Source: Laccaria trichodermophora (taxonomy: Eukaryota > Basidiomycota > Agaricomycetes > Agaricales > Hydnangiaceae). From it: a stretch of 64,000 nucleotides of DNA. Where the stretch lies: contig JACTVC010000002.1 in the NCBI GenBank assembly GCA_018417955.1, positions 806,001 through 870,000 on the forward strand, written 5' to 3'. A model generated the notes under the pieces. The model did not search any database, had not been told where the DNA came from, and saw nothing but the letters and a program-made list of their open reading frames with translations. This document shows positions 33,475 through 44,205 of this stretch, one piece after another (the stretch's first letter is position 1; each line of letters starts with the position of its first letter). Position numbers and translations under genes: made by a program.

Positions 33475-34427
33475 CTGAGGCCTGAGGTGTTATCTTTTTT
33501 TGCTTTGAATTTAGTTTGGTATCGGCGCGTTTGCCTGCATCACACGCCTGTCTGTAAATACGACTAGGTAGTAGTCCATGTGCATGGGGTTTCAAACATG
33601 CGCGTTATCTACCTCGCTCAGTGGGCTTAAGCAGCCATCATAAGTATCATCGATCTCGCGATAAATTCATCCTCTTTACAACCTCTTTAGCACCAATTGA
33701 AGGCTTGGGACGGCGACAAAGATTGGCGGACTCCCTGGATAAGGCGGCGATAGTGGCCGCCCCTAATTTTTGAAACACACTTTACCAACCGGCATATTTT
33801 TGGCTTTTCTGGGGCGCAAATTTAGTTTGATACTGACGCAAACTGACACGTCAAGAATTCGACACGTCTGATATGTCATATCACGTGCTCGACGTACTTC
33901 CGGGCCAATCCCGGGCCTGTGTCACTGGTTGTTTCAAAATTCAAAGCGCACGTGGACGCTGACACTCAGTAAAAACGAATTGTCATGCCTCAGTCATATG
34001 GTAGTCATGCTACTACACGAAAATGCATGACATGACTAAAAGCAGTCTTTTTTACAAAATTTTGACTTTGAGTTGACTTCGCCAAGTCGTGTTAAGTCGT
34101 GTTGTCTCGTCTGCTGATGCCCACCATCCATAAGTTACAGTCATTCGGTAGTCATGTAGTCATCTCCTCATAGTCCTTTCATAGTCAAATAAAAGCCAGA
34201 ACACAGTCATATGATAGTCTCATTCCCGTCATGCTCAGGTCATTTGATTGATGTATATTAGTCATGTAGTTCTCATCACAACCTCAGGTAACAGTATCCA
34301 AATCGGAATCATGGAATAAATCATATATTTTCCAAGCCTACTGACTGTGCTGTATATACGGCCCTTCTAGCACCACCTGAAGTCCAAATTCTCATCTCCT
34401 ACTCAAGCCGCATCTTTGGAGGTCATT
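33475..34427. repeat. Intergenic with CAGTCATATGGTAGTCATG words
   Basis: CAGTCATATGGTAGTCATG-like words recur at about 33,990, 34,140 and 34,205. No gene seen. Confidence 0.5.
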
Positions 34428-34580
34428 CTCGAGAGTAGTGATGTGCAGGCCCGGCTTGGCCTGAAAGCCATGGCTATGGCCCGGCTTTGGGTGGCTCAGG
34501 CTTGACTACATTCAAGCCTGAGCTTTTTACAAGGCTTCAGGCTGGCTCAGGCCCAACCCAGGCTTAAGCCATGGCTTGTG

Positions 34581-35917
34581 TAGGGCTGCTCACCGTGTCC
34601 GTCTTAGGCGGATAGACGGGTCCGTCAGACGGGCACCATCACCGTACCGTCTGGGCCTGTCGCAAGTCTCCTGACGTATGGGGAAAGGCCGTCTGTTTCC
34701 GTTGAGTGACGGGCGTTAACGGGGCTGACGGGCATCACCGCATAAGCGGAGTTTGAAATGAGAATTGCACCAAGGCCGCTATCGCCTTCCAACCCCCACG
34801 TACCCCATGAACTTTTTTCTGAAACCGGCGACCTGTCCTTCATATATTTCTTCATGTACATGCAGCCCCTGTTGGTTTTTGAATTTTCGGATACTTAATT
34901 TTTTATTATTATCTAATTATCACTAGTTGATCACTAGGAATGATTCAATGAAACTTTTCAGAAAAAGCACTCACCAAGACCGAAAGATCGATCTCATTGC
35001 GGATGGTAGTAGGTAGGTATTGAGTAAATTTCTGCTTTGTATGTACTTTGCAATCAGTACTCATCTGTTTATTACCACCTTAAACAAGGGACAATCGGGC
35101 AGTTAAGTGAAGCCCTTGACAGATTCTGTGACAAAGTAATCATTTTTGCATTGGTTATGTAATTACAACAAACCAATGGGAAATTTTTTATTGTGACTGT
35201 ATGTCTGCCAATTGTTCAAAGGGGGCTGACAGAGAAAAAACAATTAATGTGCTTATTGTTTAAATTTGCCCACAACTGTGTTACCTAGGCAAAGCTTTGC
35301 AAAAAATAAAAGTTTTTCCCATTGCCGAAGAGACAGACTGAATTGTTCCCGAAATTTGTTATGTTTACAAATTTGAATTCTTCCCAGCCTTTTGTCCTGT
35401 GGATGTACCTCAAGACACATTTTAAAAATAATAACAACATTTCTTTTACATCTGGACGTCACCTTTGCAATAGGCAAACATGCCGTCAATATATAAAATT
35501 TCCCATAAGTCTGTGTTAATTACATAAGAGGTGCAAAAATGATTAGTTTGTCATGCAATCTGTCAAAGGCTTTGCTTAGCTACCCAATCGTCCCTTGTTT
35601 AAGGTGTACATTGTGCTAGTTCCATCCCGTGTGATGTTTGCTAAGAGACGACACGCGCACAGACAAATGCCACCCTAGTACGCTGCTATAGATAGTAACA
35701 ATTGTTTTTAATACCTTTGTAATATCATTTATTCTATGTATCACTAAAATTTGCCGATGTCAATACAATTGACATCTGTCTACATCTGTTGACGGCCATT
35801 TTATATCAGTCCGTCTCTGTTTGCTTCTGCTTGGGTGACCCAGACAGACGGTTGCTGGTTGAACCGCCCCTGTCGATTAGACGACCGTGTCTGTCAGACG
35901 GACAGTGCGCAGCCCTA
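34581..35917. mobile_element. Inner hAT-like element nested in the outer one
   Basis: Ends TAGGGCTGCTCACCGTGTCC and GACAGTGCGCAGCCCTA, flanked by the exact 8-bp duplication GGCTTGTG at 34573-34580 and 35918-35925. The terminal 100 bp carry several GACGG/CCGTC words (sub-terminal repeats, a common transposase-binding layout in hAT elements). No open frame of transposase size. Confidence 0.85.
35078..35602. mobile_element. Fold-back element nested inside the inner hAT-like element
   Basis: Arms of about 120 bp, beginning CACCTTAAACAAGGGACAAT at about 35078 and ending with GTCCCTTGTTTAAGGTG at about 35602, are imperfect reverse complements (shared inner word AATCATTTTTGCA). A TAC flank on both sides could be a 3-bp target duplication. 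AT-rich, unlike its GC-rich host element. Confidence 0.7.
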
Positions 35918-36553
35918 GGCTTGTGTGCTAAAGTTGGAAAATACGCACAAACAATTAGTTTCTCGAAAACTTATCACAAGTTCTTTGGAATTTATGGTAT
36001 GTATCCTCCTCCACTTTCCTCAAAGCTCCTGACCAGTCACCCTACAGTTCATCTCACATGTCATACTTCCCTATTGGCAGTCCAGGATGATACCCAATGC
36101 CAATATTTTGAGGCTGTATGTTACCATAAGTTTTTGCGCACTCTCTAACTTATCAATGCGACATGTATAGAGAACAATCTGTCTTTCATAAACTCAGCAT
36201 ATGGAAGACAATTTGAAAATTCACTCAAAACCGACGTTCACTGGTTTTTATTGCAAGGGGTGGTCGAGAATGTACCAGAGTGCATTGTGTGATGGGAAAT
36301 GGGAAAGTTTTGTCCAGTGCGTTACCTTTCAATTCCTAACTACTAAATCATACCAACCATACCTCTCCAAAGCAAGGTCCCGCCAATCTTTGAGGCCATG
36401 GCTCAGGCCACGGCTCAAGGCTTCATGCATTGTGAGCCTGAGCCTTGGGCTTTCCTGGGCCAAGACGACAGCCCAAGGAGGCCCGGTTTTGGGACAGCTG
36501 GCTCTGGCTGGCTTACGGCTTTGGGCCGGGCCTGGCACATCACTACTCGAGAG

Positions 36554-36907
36554 GGGGGGATCATTTGTCGGAGGAGGGACTAGACCAATTGTTGAGGTAG
36601 GGGGAAGGCTGAGACCATTCATCAAAATAAGGGGGGAAGCCGAAAGACATTCATCAAAGGAGGGAGGAGGCCATTGAGCAAGTTAGCAGGAGACCATTGG
36701 TTGAGGGAGGAGGCAGTTCATCGAGGCAGGAGACACGCTGTTGATGGAGGAGACAGTTCGTCGAAGGCAGAAACAGGTCGTCGAAGGAAGAGAGAGTTCG
36801 TTGAGGAAGGAGACAGGTTGTCGAGCTTAGAGCTTAGAAACCATTTGTTGAGGGGATACCAGTTGTCGAGGGAGGAAACCGATCATCAAAGGGGGAGACC
36901 ATTCGTT
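36554..36907. repeat. Purine-rich minisatellite (left part)
   Basis: Imperfect 20-26 bp units of the type GGAGACCATTCGTCGAGG. The array is interrupted by the chromovirus at 36908 and resumes at 42731. Confidence 0.8.
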
Positions 36908-37144
36908 TGTAATCCTTGGATTACTACTTTCGGACCTTGTTTGGCTACGCCCTGTTTGGACTCTCCACTATATACATAAACATGCCCACTTCAGGGTTTC
37001 GACATCTTTCTTTCTTTCTTCCCTTTTCCCTCCTGCTTGTATACTCGCATACGCTCGTCCCTCAGAATCATACATACGGTCAGATTTTGTTGCGTGATTG
37101 TTGAGTTAGTGTTTCCTACCCCTTATTAAGGGGATAGGTTTCCA
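36908..37144 (+). repeat. 5' LTR of chromovirus
   Basis: 237 bp, starts TGTAATCCTTGG and ends GGATAGGTTTCCA. It contains a TATATA word (about 36,971) as a possible promoter element. It differs from the 3' LTR at four positions. Confidence 0.95.
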
Positions 37145-37494
37145 CTTTTTTTAAATCTTCGTCGCTACTATCGATTCTGATGCGTTTTGACCGCATATAG
37201 TCACCTCGCCGCCCTCCATTTGCCTTGGGCGAGCTTCTGACACGTCAAAACCGTTGTTCCTGTACGTGTTTGTCTGTGCTCGTCACAGACGACGCGTCTG
37301 AACTAATTCGCTGCCTCCGTTTAGTGAAGGGCTTATAGCCTGTACCACACCTTGCCGCCATCGTCTTTAGCCGCATATACAGCACCGCAAAGCTGGAACT
37401 CCCTCGTTTCACGCGTACTACAGCCGTCGCACAACAGCTCCCCATTCTCGAAGGCCTCGCGCTTGTCTCTCGTAGTCGAAGTGTACGCCCTCAA

Positions 37495-38697
37495 GTGTCG
37501 TCTGTCACCCAAAGAGACTCTCCACCATCCTCGCCATCTTCTTTCTACCTCTCATCCGACTCTTCAGATGACAAAAAAACCGCATATATTCCAGTTATTA
37601 CCTCGCACATGATGTCCACGCCTGCTGCAACCGTCGACCCCACTAGCGCCAAGGCACCTGTCTTGACGGCGGGGGATATTTCCCCAGCGGTTATGATGGA
37701 TTTTGAAAATGCAGCACAAGATTTCTTTGTCGCTAAATCGGTGCCTGCAGATAGACAAGTGGCAATGGTTATCCCTGGCCTCAAGGACATCTGGATTCGC
37801 AACTGGATCGTCGCGGACCGTGCTCGCATTGTCACCCTCCCCTTTGTTGACTTCATGAAAGAACTGCGTCTCAATTACCTACACCAAGACTGGGAAGATC
37901 AAGTGCGTAACAACATTTTGACGTCGACCCTTGCAGCTTCCAATATGACCTTTTGGAACTGGGCACAACATCTCCTCAAGCTTAACTGTCTGCTCTGTGG
38001 TACTTCCTCCGCTTTCGACGACACCGCCCTTCGTAACCACCTTGAGGCACACCTTGACGACGACCTCAAAACCCGCGTGAAGCATAACGATGCGCGGAAA
38101 GACAAGGTCTTTAAAACCTGGGTTAATGCTGTTCGCCTGATCGACGAGGCTCGTACTGTCGAGAACAAACGCCAACGGGACCTGATTGAAGAAACAATTC
38201 AACATCAGGCGAAATGCCAAAACACAGATGGGTTACACGGTCCATCGCGCCGTGCCAATACCACTCAGATGAATGCTTCCACTTCCACCTCCACATCTTC
38301 TTCCACGTCTACAATTCGCCTCCCAGCGCTCTGCGACTCTGAACACACCCTTTTAAACGAACACGAGGGCTGCACCAAATGTCATAAATTCTATGTTAAA
38401 CACCGCTCTCAGAACTGTCCAGACGGCTTCCCTACCGGCAAGGGGTACAAGACCCTCACTGTTGCCGACGCCTTGACTGCGAAGAAAGCTAAAGCAGTTA
38501 ATAAACCTTCGACTAAGGCTGTCGCTGCGACGATTGAAGCTGTAGACTCTGACGACGATGTTACAGCTGCCGCTGCAGTGCTCCCTGACTCTTCAGCAAA
38601 CTTTGAGTCAGACTCGGAGGACTTCAACGATCTCTCTGACCGAGACGTGAGTGCTTCGATGCGCGCTAAACATTTATTCTGGGAATGTCTGGACTGA
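37495..38697 (+). CDS. Gag of chromovirus
   Basis: 400 aa. A Ser-rich head is followed by a helical capsid-like region (DISPAVMMDFENAAQDFF, VFKTWVNAVRLIDEAR), then a Ser/Thr-rich linker and a single modified zinc knuckle CTKCHKFYVKHRSQNC (C-X2-C-X6-H-X4-C), ending in an acidic tail. Gag packages element RNA into particles. The stop TGA is at 38695-38697. Pol is in the -1 frame and overlaps this end. The C-X2-C-X6-H-X4-C spacing differs from the retroviral CX2CX4HX4C but appears in relatives of this element in mushrooms, as far as I recall. Confidence 0.85.
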   Translation: MSSVTQRDSPPSSPSSFYLSSDSSDDKKTAYIPVITSHMMSTPAATVDPTSAKAPVLTAGDISPAVMMDFENAAQDFFVAKSVPADRQVAMVIPGLKDIWIRNWIVADRARIVTLPFVDFMKELRLNYLHQDWEDQVRNNILTSTLAASNMTFWNWAQHLLKLNCLLCGTSSAFDDTALRNHLEAHLDDDLKTRVKHNDARKDKVFKTWVNAVRLIDEARTVENKRQRDLIEETIQHQAKCQNTDGLHGPSRRANTTQMNASTSTSTSSSTSTIRLPALCDSEHTLLNEHEGCTKCHKFYVKHRSQNCPDGFPTGKGYKTLTVADALTAKKAKAVNKPSTKAVAATIEAVDSDDDVTAAAAVLPDSSANFESDSEDFNDLSDRDVSASMRAKHLFWECLD

Positions 38698-41600
38698 TTT
38701 CTGATTTCCCAGTGATGACGCGAGCCCTGATTGACAACGGCGCGCATCTAGTCCTCATCCGTCCTGAACTTGTCGCTGAACTTGGCCTTAAGAAATATCG
38801 TCTCTGTGAACCTGAAATTGTCGATGTCGCGTTTAACAATGGAAAGAAGAAGAAAACGGAACTGTATGAATATGTGAAGTTGTCCCTTATGTCTTTAGAT
38901 TCCCAATGGACCTCCCGAACCGCTAGAGCTCTCATCACACCTGGACTTTGCACCCCCATCATTCTCAGACTGCCATGGCTTATGAATAATTCGATTGTTA
39001 CCGACCACACTGCACGTACATGTATAGACAAAAAAACCTTGTATGACTTATTGAACCCCCCAATTGTAACTCCCCCTCCACCTCGTAAACTGCGTCTTCG
39101 TGAGCAACTTAAAGAAGTAAAAGCAGACAAGAAATTGGTACTTTCCAAACTCCAAATGGTCTGTAATGATCGTTTGAAAAACCCAAAGCATCGTCCTGAA
39201 AAGGTGAAGCCTTTTGACGTCGCTGGTGCTGTTAAAGAACGAATTGAAACGCTCGCTGCTACGGCCGCATTGCAGAAACGTGAAAATAAACTGAAAAAGG
39301 AATTTAAGGAAATATTCGAACCAATCCCGCATGTCAGCGAGCTTCCGCGGGACGTAGTTGCGGAAATCCATGTGAAAAACACTGAAAAGACGATAAAAAC
39401 AAGAACTTACCCTTCACCGCGGAAATATAAGGAGGCATGGCAAATTCTCATTCAACAGCATTTGGACGCTGGATGCATTCAACCGTCCTCGTCTTCTTGC
39501 GCCTCGCCTTCCTTTATCATTCCGAAATCGGATCCCAATGTCCTGCCGCGGTGGGTGAATGATTACAGGCAATTGAATGAAAACACTGTCACCGATAGCC
39601 ATCCTCTCCCTCGAATCGACGACATTCTAAACGATTGTGCAAAGGGTAAAATCTGGGCAACTATAGATATGACGAACAGTTTTTTTCAAACACGGATGCA
39701 CCCAGATCACATACATTTGACAGCGGTTACAACGCCACTAGGCCTGTATGAGTGGCTAGTGATGCCTATGGGCCTGAAGAATGCACCGGCCATTCACCAA
39801 CGTCGAGTGACGGCCGCGTTGCGGACATTACTCGGAAAAATCTGTCATATTTATCTGGACGATATAGTAATTTGGTCAAATTCAGTTGAGGAACATGAAA
39901 AGAATGTTCGAACCGTATTGCAAGCACTCTGGGATGCGCGACTGTATGTAAACCCGAAAAAGATGCATTTGTTTTGCGTTGAAATAGACTTCCTGGGCCA
40001 CCACATCAGCGCGCGCGGAATTGAAGCTGATACAAAAAAGGTCAACCGGATTCTCACCTGGCCTGAACCAAAAAACGCATCTGAAGTGCGGGGTTTTCTG
40101 GGCCTGGTGAGATACATCGCTGCCTTTCTCCCATCACTCGCGGATCACACGGGCGTACTTTCCGAACTAACAACGAAAGAATCTGAAAAGAATTTTCCGT
40201 TGTGGGCGCCCAAGTATCAAAACGCTTTTGATTTGATAAAGGAAATTGTTACCGGTCGAGATTGTTTAACAACTATAGACCTTACAAAAATGCCGGAATG
40301 GAAAATCTACGTTACTACAGATGCCAGTGATAAAAGATCTGGCACTGTTCTATCCTTCGGAAAAAACTGGGAGACCGCGCGCCCAGTAGCGTTCAATTCT
40401 ATGACATTTAAAGGCGCAGAATTGAATTATCCAGTCCACGAAAAAGAGTTGCTTGCCGTCATTCATGCACTGAAAAAATGGCGTGTAGATTTGCTGGGTA
40501 CTGAGTTTTTCATTTACATGGATCACAAAACACTGGAAAACTTCAATACGCAAAAGGACTTGTCCAGACGCCAAGCGCGCTGGATGGAGTTTATGTCACA
40601 ATTTGATGCAAGAATCATTTACATAAAGGGAGAGGATAATTCTGCCGCAGATGCCTTATCTCGACTCCCTTGTACCGAATCCAACGTTGCAGCTGAGGAA
40701 CTGGCACGACATCCATACACATTTTGCGGAGATGATGAATCCGACGATATCATTGCTAGCGTCTGGCAGGCCAATTACCACAGACCGCTGGAAACAGCTA
40801 CATCCCTGGCATCAGCTCCTTTTCCGTTAACGTCAATAAATGCGACCTTGAAAATCACCACGGACGCAAAACTTCTGAACTTGATTAAATCCGGATACAA
40901 GAACGACGCATGGTGCAAAACCTTACCGTCCGCTGCGAAGAGTCTCCCAAATCTGGTCCTACGCGATGGCCTGTGGTACATCAGCCAACGCTTGATTATC
41001 CCTCGTACAGGCGCTCTGCGCGAAACTTTATTCACATTGGCACATGATGTACTTGGACACTATGGTTTTGACAAAACTTATGGGTTGTTACGTGAAGCTT
41101 ACTACTGGCCGAAGATGCGGAGAGATCTCGAACAAGGTTATGTTCCTTCCTGTCCGGATTGTCAACAAAATAAATCAACTACCACGAAACCATATGGACC
41201 TCTCCATCCACTACCGGTTCCGGATAAACATGGAGATTCAGTGGCCATAGATTTCGTCGGCCCACTGCCAGAAGATCAAGGATTCAACTCCATCATCACG
41301 TTTACCGATCGTTTAGGGAGTGATATTCAACTAGTCCCTTCTTGGACGGACATTACTGTGGAACAATTAGCATACCTTTTCTTTGACAAGTGGTACTGCG
41401 AAAATGGGCTTCCCTCCGACATCGTTTCTGACCGAGATAAGCTTTTCATTTCAAGATTTTGGAGAGCACTACATAAACTCACAGGCGTGAAATTGAAAAT
41501 GTCCACGGCATATCATCCAGAGACAGACGGCGCTAGCGAACGCACGAATAAAACCATGAACCAAGTGCTGCGGTACCATGTCAAACGAAACCAAACAGGC

Positions 41601-42335
41601 TGGGTACGCGCCCTTCCACGAGTTCGTTTTGACTTGATGAATACAGTTAACGATTCCACTGGATTCACACCCTTTCAACTAAGAATGGGACGCAGCCCAC
41701 GTATTATCCCACCCTTGATTCCTGCAAAATCGTCTGCAACAGTAGCTGAAGTCGACGCATGGCATGTCATCCGCCGCCTGGAGACAGATGTCATGGAGGC
41801 GCAAGACAACCTTCTGAAGGCAAAAATTTCGCAGTCTGTCCAGGCGAATAAACACCGCACGCTCACCTTTCCTTTCAAAATTGGTTCGCGTGTCCGTTTG
41901 TCCACCCTCCACCGTCGAAATGAATATAAAACCAAAGGAGAAAAATGTGTCGCCAAATTCATGCCATGATACGATGGTCCATACACTATCATCGACATGG
42001 ATGAAGAACATTCAACCGTTACACTCGACTTACCAAATTCACCAAACATTCACCCGACCTTTCACACATCCGAAGTCCTACCATTCATAGAATCAGACGT
42101 TACGCTTTTCCCTTCCCGAAAATTCCCTGAACCTGTACCCCTGATAACCGCCGACGGAGATGAAGAGTACTACATTGAAAAGATTCTCAATGCTAGACGA
42201 CGGGGCCGTGGCTATCAATACCTTGTACGCTGGCAAGGCTATGGACAGGAACACGACAGGTGGCTGCCGGGCTCGGAACTTCAAGATTGTCAAGCACTTG
42301 ATACTTGGTTGGCTTCTCGAACAGGATCTTCTTGA
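38685..42335 (+). pseudogene. Pol of chromovirus (PR-RT-RH-IN-chromodomain), one stop
   Basis: The frame is open from 38670, with an ATG at 38685. Aspartic protease core ALIDNGAHLVLI (Asp-Asn-Gly rather than Asp-Ser/Thr-Gly); RT with WVNDYRQLN, TIDMTNSFFQ and the YLDD catalytic box (near 39,853); RNase H with TDASDKRSG, HEKELLAVIHAL and ADALSR; integrase HHCC ending CPDCQQNK, then DDE residues in IDFVGP, VSDRDKLF and TDGASERTNK. The stop TGA at 41967-41969 lies in a KFMP/YDGPYTI context, just before the GPY module, where CGA (Arg) would be expected. The same frame then continues through a chromodomain (YYIEKILNARR, YLVRWQGYG, DRWLPGSEL) to 42335. Chromodomains guide insertion to heterochromatin. 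Only the TGA stops this from being an intact element. Confidence 0.9.
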
Positions 42336-42488
42336 TTTATTTAAGTAGATTTTCTTTCGACCTTGCCAGCCGGTAGCTTTTTCCCACAGGGTTTTGATGC
42401 ACCCGGCGCTCGGATTCACTCACTTTACTAACTTTTTTCCTTTGTGTTAATTTTTCTCTTCATTTCTTTCTTTTAAAGCTGGGGAGAG

Positions 42489-42725
42489 TGTAATCCTTGG
42501 ATTACTACTTTTGGACCTTGTTTGGCTACGCCCTGTTTGGACTCTCCACTATATACATAAACACGCCCACTTCAGGGTTTCGACATCTTTCTTTCTTTCT
42601 TCCCTTTTCCCTCCTGCTTGTATACTCACATATGCTCGTCCCTCAGAATCATACATACGGTCAGATTTTGTTGCGTGATTGTTGAGTTAGTGTTTCCTAC
42701 CCCTTATTAAGGGGATAGGTTTCCA
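42489..42725 (+). repeat. 3' LTR of chromovirus
   Basis: 237 bp, preceded by GGGGAGAG. The four differences from the 5' LTR are all C/T or G/A changes at CG/TG or CG/CA dinucleotides. Confidence 0.95.
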
Positions 42726-42730
42726 TCGTT

Positions 42731-43430
42731 GAGGGATGAGACCGTCTGCTGAAGGAGGAAATCATTTGTCGAGAAAGGAGGCTGTTGGTCATCGGAGGGA
42801 AGAGGCTTTTCCTAGGGAGGAGACCCTTCATTGCGAGAGGAGGCCACTGGTCGAGTGAGGGAGAAGGCGTTTGTCATGGGAAGGCCGTTCGTCAACTTAT
42901 AAATCGGAGCTTGCGTGGGTGTGGTGGGAAGGAAGAACCTGGAAGAACAAGGGAATTTCATGCTGTCAACATGATCACCTGATGTCGGAGTTCCAACGAA
43001 CTTCAACAAATTGCATCAAGCATGCGTAAAACTGAGGATGAAGGCGATACAAATGATAGTAATTCGGATGACGAGGATTAGACTACAACATGACTTGTAA
43101 CTGACTATTCCTCAACTTCAGTTAGGCCATGAAAACTTTGCAGATACATAACTGAGTGCCACATGACTTTGCATTTACCAACATGACTTCACATGACCTT
43201 CTTGTGAGAGGTAGATGACTTGACCTGACTTTCATTTTTACTGAGGCTGACATGTAGAGGACATCTCTGAATACGAAAGTGCGGCGATCACTGTGCGGCA
43301 GATCTGTGCGGCGATCCTGGTCACGTGTTTGTTGGCCAAATAATAGAGACGCATCAACAGAAGTCCAAGCTACAAGCATGACACGTTTACCTGGCTCGCT
43401 CAGCCACAAATGACACATTATATAGCTTTC
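42731..43430. repeat. Minisatellite (right part) and gene-free flank
   Basis: The GAGGAGACCGTTCGTCGAGG-type array resumes after the chromovirus to about 42,900. The rest has a few CATGACTT words and no supported gene. Confidence 0.65.
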
Positions 43431-43432
43431 AA

Positions 43433-44205
43433 TCATAACAAAATTATATGAATGTAACTACATATGTCAGTCAAGGAACGGGAAGATAGGGAGGACAGCA
43501 TCGCGGTACTGCATTGAGTACTTACTATAATGTGGCTGACCAGTTGCCCCTGCCCCAAGTGTGGCCCAGCGGCTCTGGCGGCACCCTCAGTCTCTGTCAA
43601 CAGTTGTTGGTGCGAGCATAGTGTGTTTGCACCTTTCGTGCAGGTGGTCATAGCACATTGTTTGTCTGTTGTCGTTACAGCACAAGAGGAGGGACGAGCG
43701 ATCTGCCGGCAAGAGCTAGTACCAACTGAAAGGGCAGGCAAGTGACGGGCGATGTGCTGGCAACACTTTGGGAAGATGTAATGGTATCTGCACCCATTGC
43801 ACTTGAAGTTGTTGTTTGACTCCCCAACGTACGTAGAGAATGACTTACATGAAAATAAAGATGCCTGGCCCAATCCCAGAGGCTGCAGGGCCCTTAACAG
43901 GTAATGAATTCCTGCAATTTGGGCATTGAAAATGGTTGGCGGTATGGTCAGGTGGAAGTGTCGGGTCTGTCATTATGGTGATAGATAATAAAAGATTGTG
44001 GGCATGTCGAGGTCATAAATAAAAGAAAGGAGGAGGGAGGCACTTACTCAGTGCCGTCCTTGACGGTTGGCAGATCTGGAAAAGGAATGACGAGCGTGTG
44101 TTGAACAGATTGTCCCATGACTGGACAGGAGTTGCTGCCACACCAGTCACCGCACAGTGTGGCGGTTTTTTGCCGCACTTTCAAATTCAGAGATTTTCTG
44201 GACAT
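43433..44205 (-). pseudogene. Cys-rich gene fragments, unknown family
   Basis: On the minus strand three Cys-containing pieces lie in order: MSRKSLNLKVRQKTATLCGD followed by CGSNSCPVMG (from 44205), then HFQCPNCRNSLPVKG (about 43,895-43,935), then FKCNGCRYHYIFPKC (about 43,775-43,820). GTAAGT donors follow the first and second pieces. The C-X2-C pairs suggest zinc binding. The first junction does not keep frame with the obvious acceptor, so the gene is broken or my splice choice is wrong. The function is not recognised. The start ATG shares an ACATGT palindrome with the start of the plus-strand F-box relic. Confidence 0.35.

Larger units (their letters stand above)
34436..36545. mobile_element. 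Outer hAT-like non-autonomous element
   Basis: Ends TAGTGATGTGCAGGCCCGGC on the left and its imperfect complement on the right (GCCGGGCCTGGCACATCACTA). An exact 8-bp duplication CTCGAGAG lies at 34428-34435 and 36546-36553. The 8-bp duplication and TAG-type ends fit the hAT superfamily. After removing the nested element it is about 765 bp, GC-rich near the ends (GGCTCAGGC words), without a transposase. Confidence 0.85.
36908..42725 (+). mobile_element. Full-length Ty3/gypsy chromovirus
   Basis: 237-bp LTRs at 36908-37144 and 42489-42725, both TG...CA, flanked by the exact 5-bp target duplication TCGTT (36903-36907, 42726-42730). A polypurine tract GGGGAGAG abuts the 3' LTR. The internal region has gag, protease, RT, RNase H, integrase and chromodomain in the Ty3/gypsy order. 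I could not identify a normal tRNA primer-binding site just after the 5' LTR (CTTTTTTTAAATC follows), which leaves self-priming open. One nonsense codon in pol is the only clear coding lesion. Confidence 0.95.

Noticed and set aside
38647..38712. GTGAGT...CTGAT...CCCAG intron at the gag-pol boundary
   Set aside because: It would place TGA TGA directly after the join in the gag frame and would not fuse pol; an intron in the genomic RNA would also be lost on transposition.
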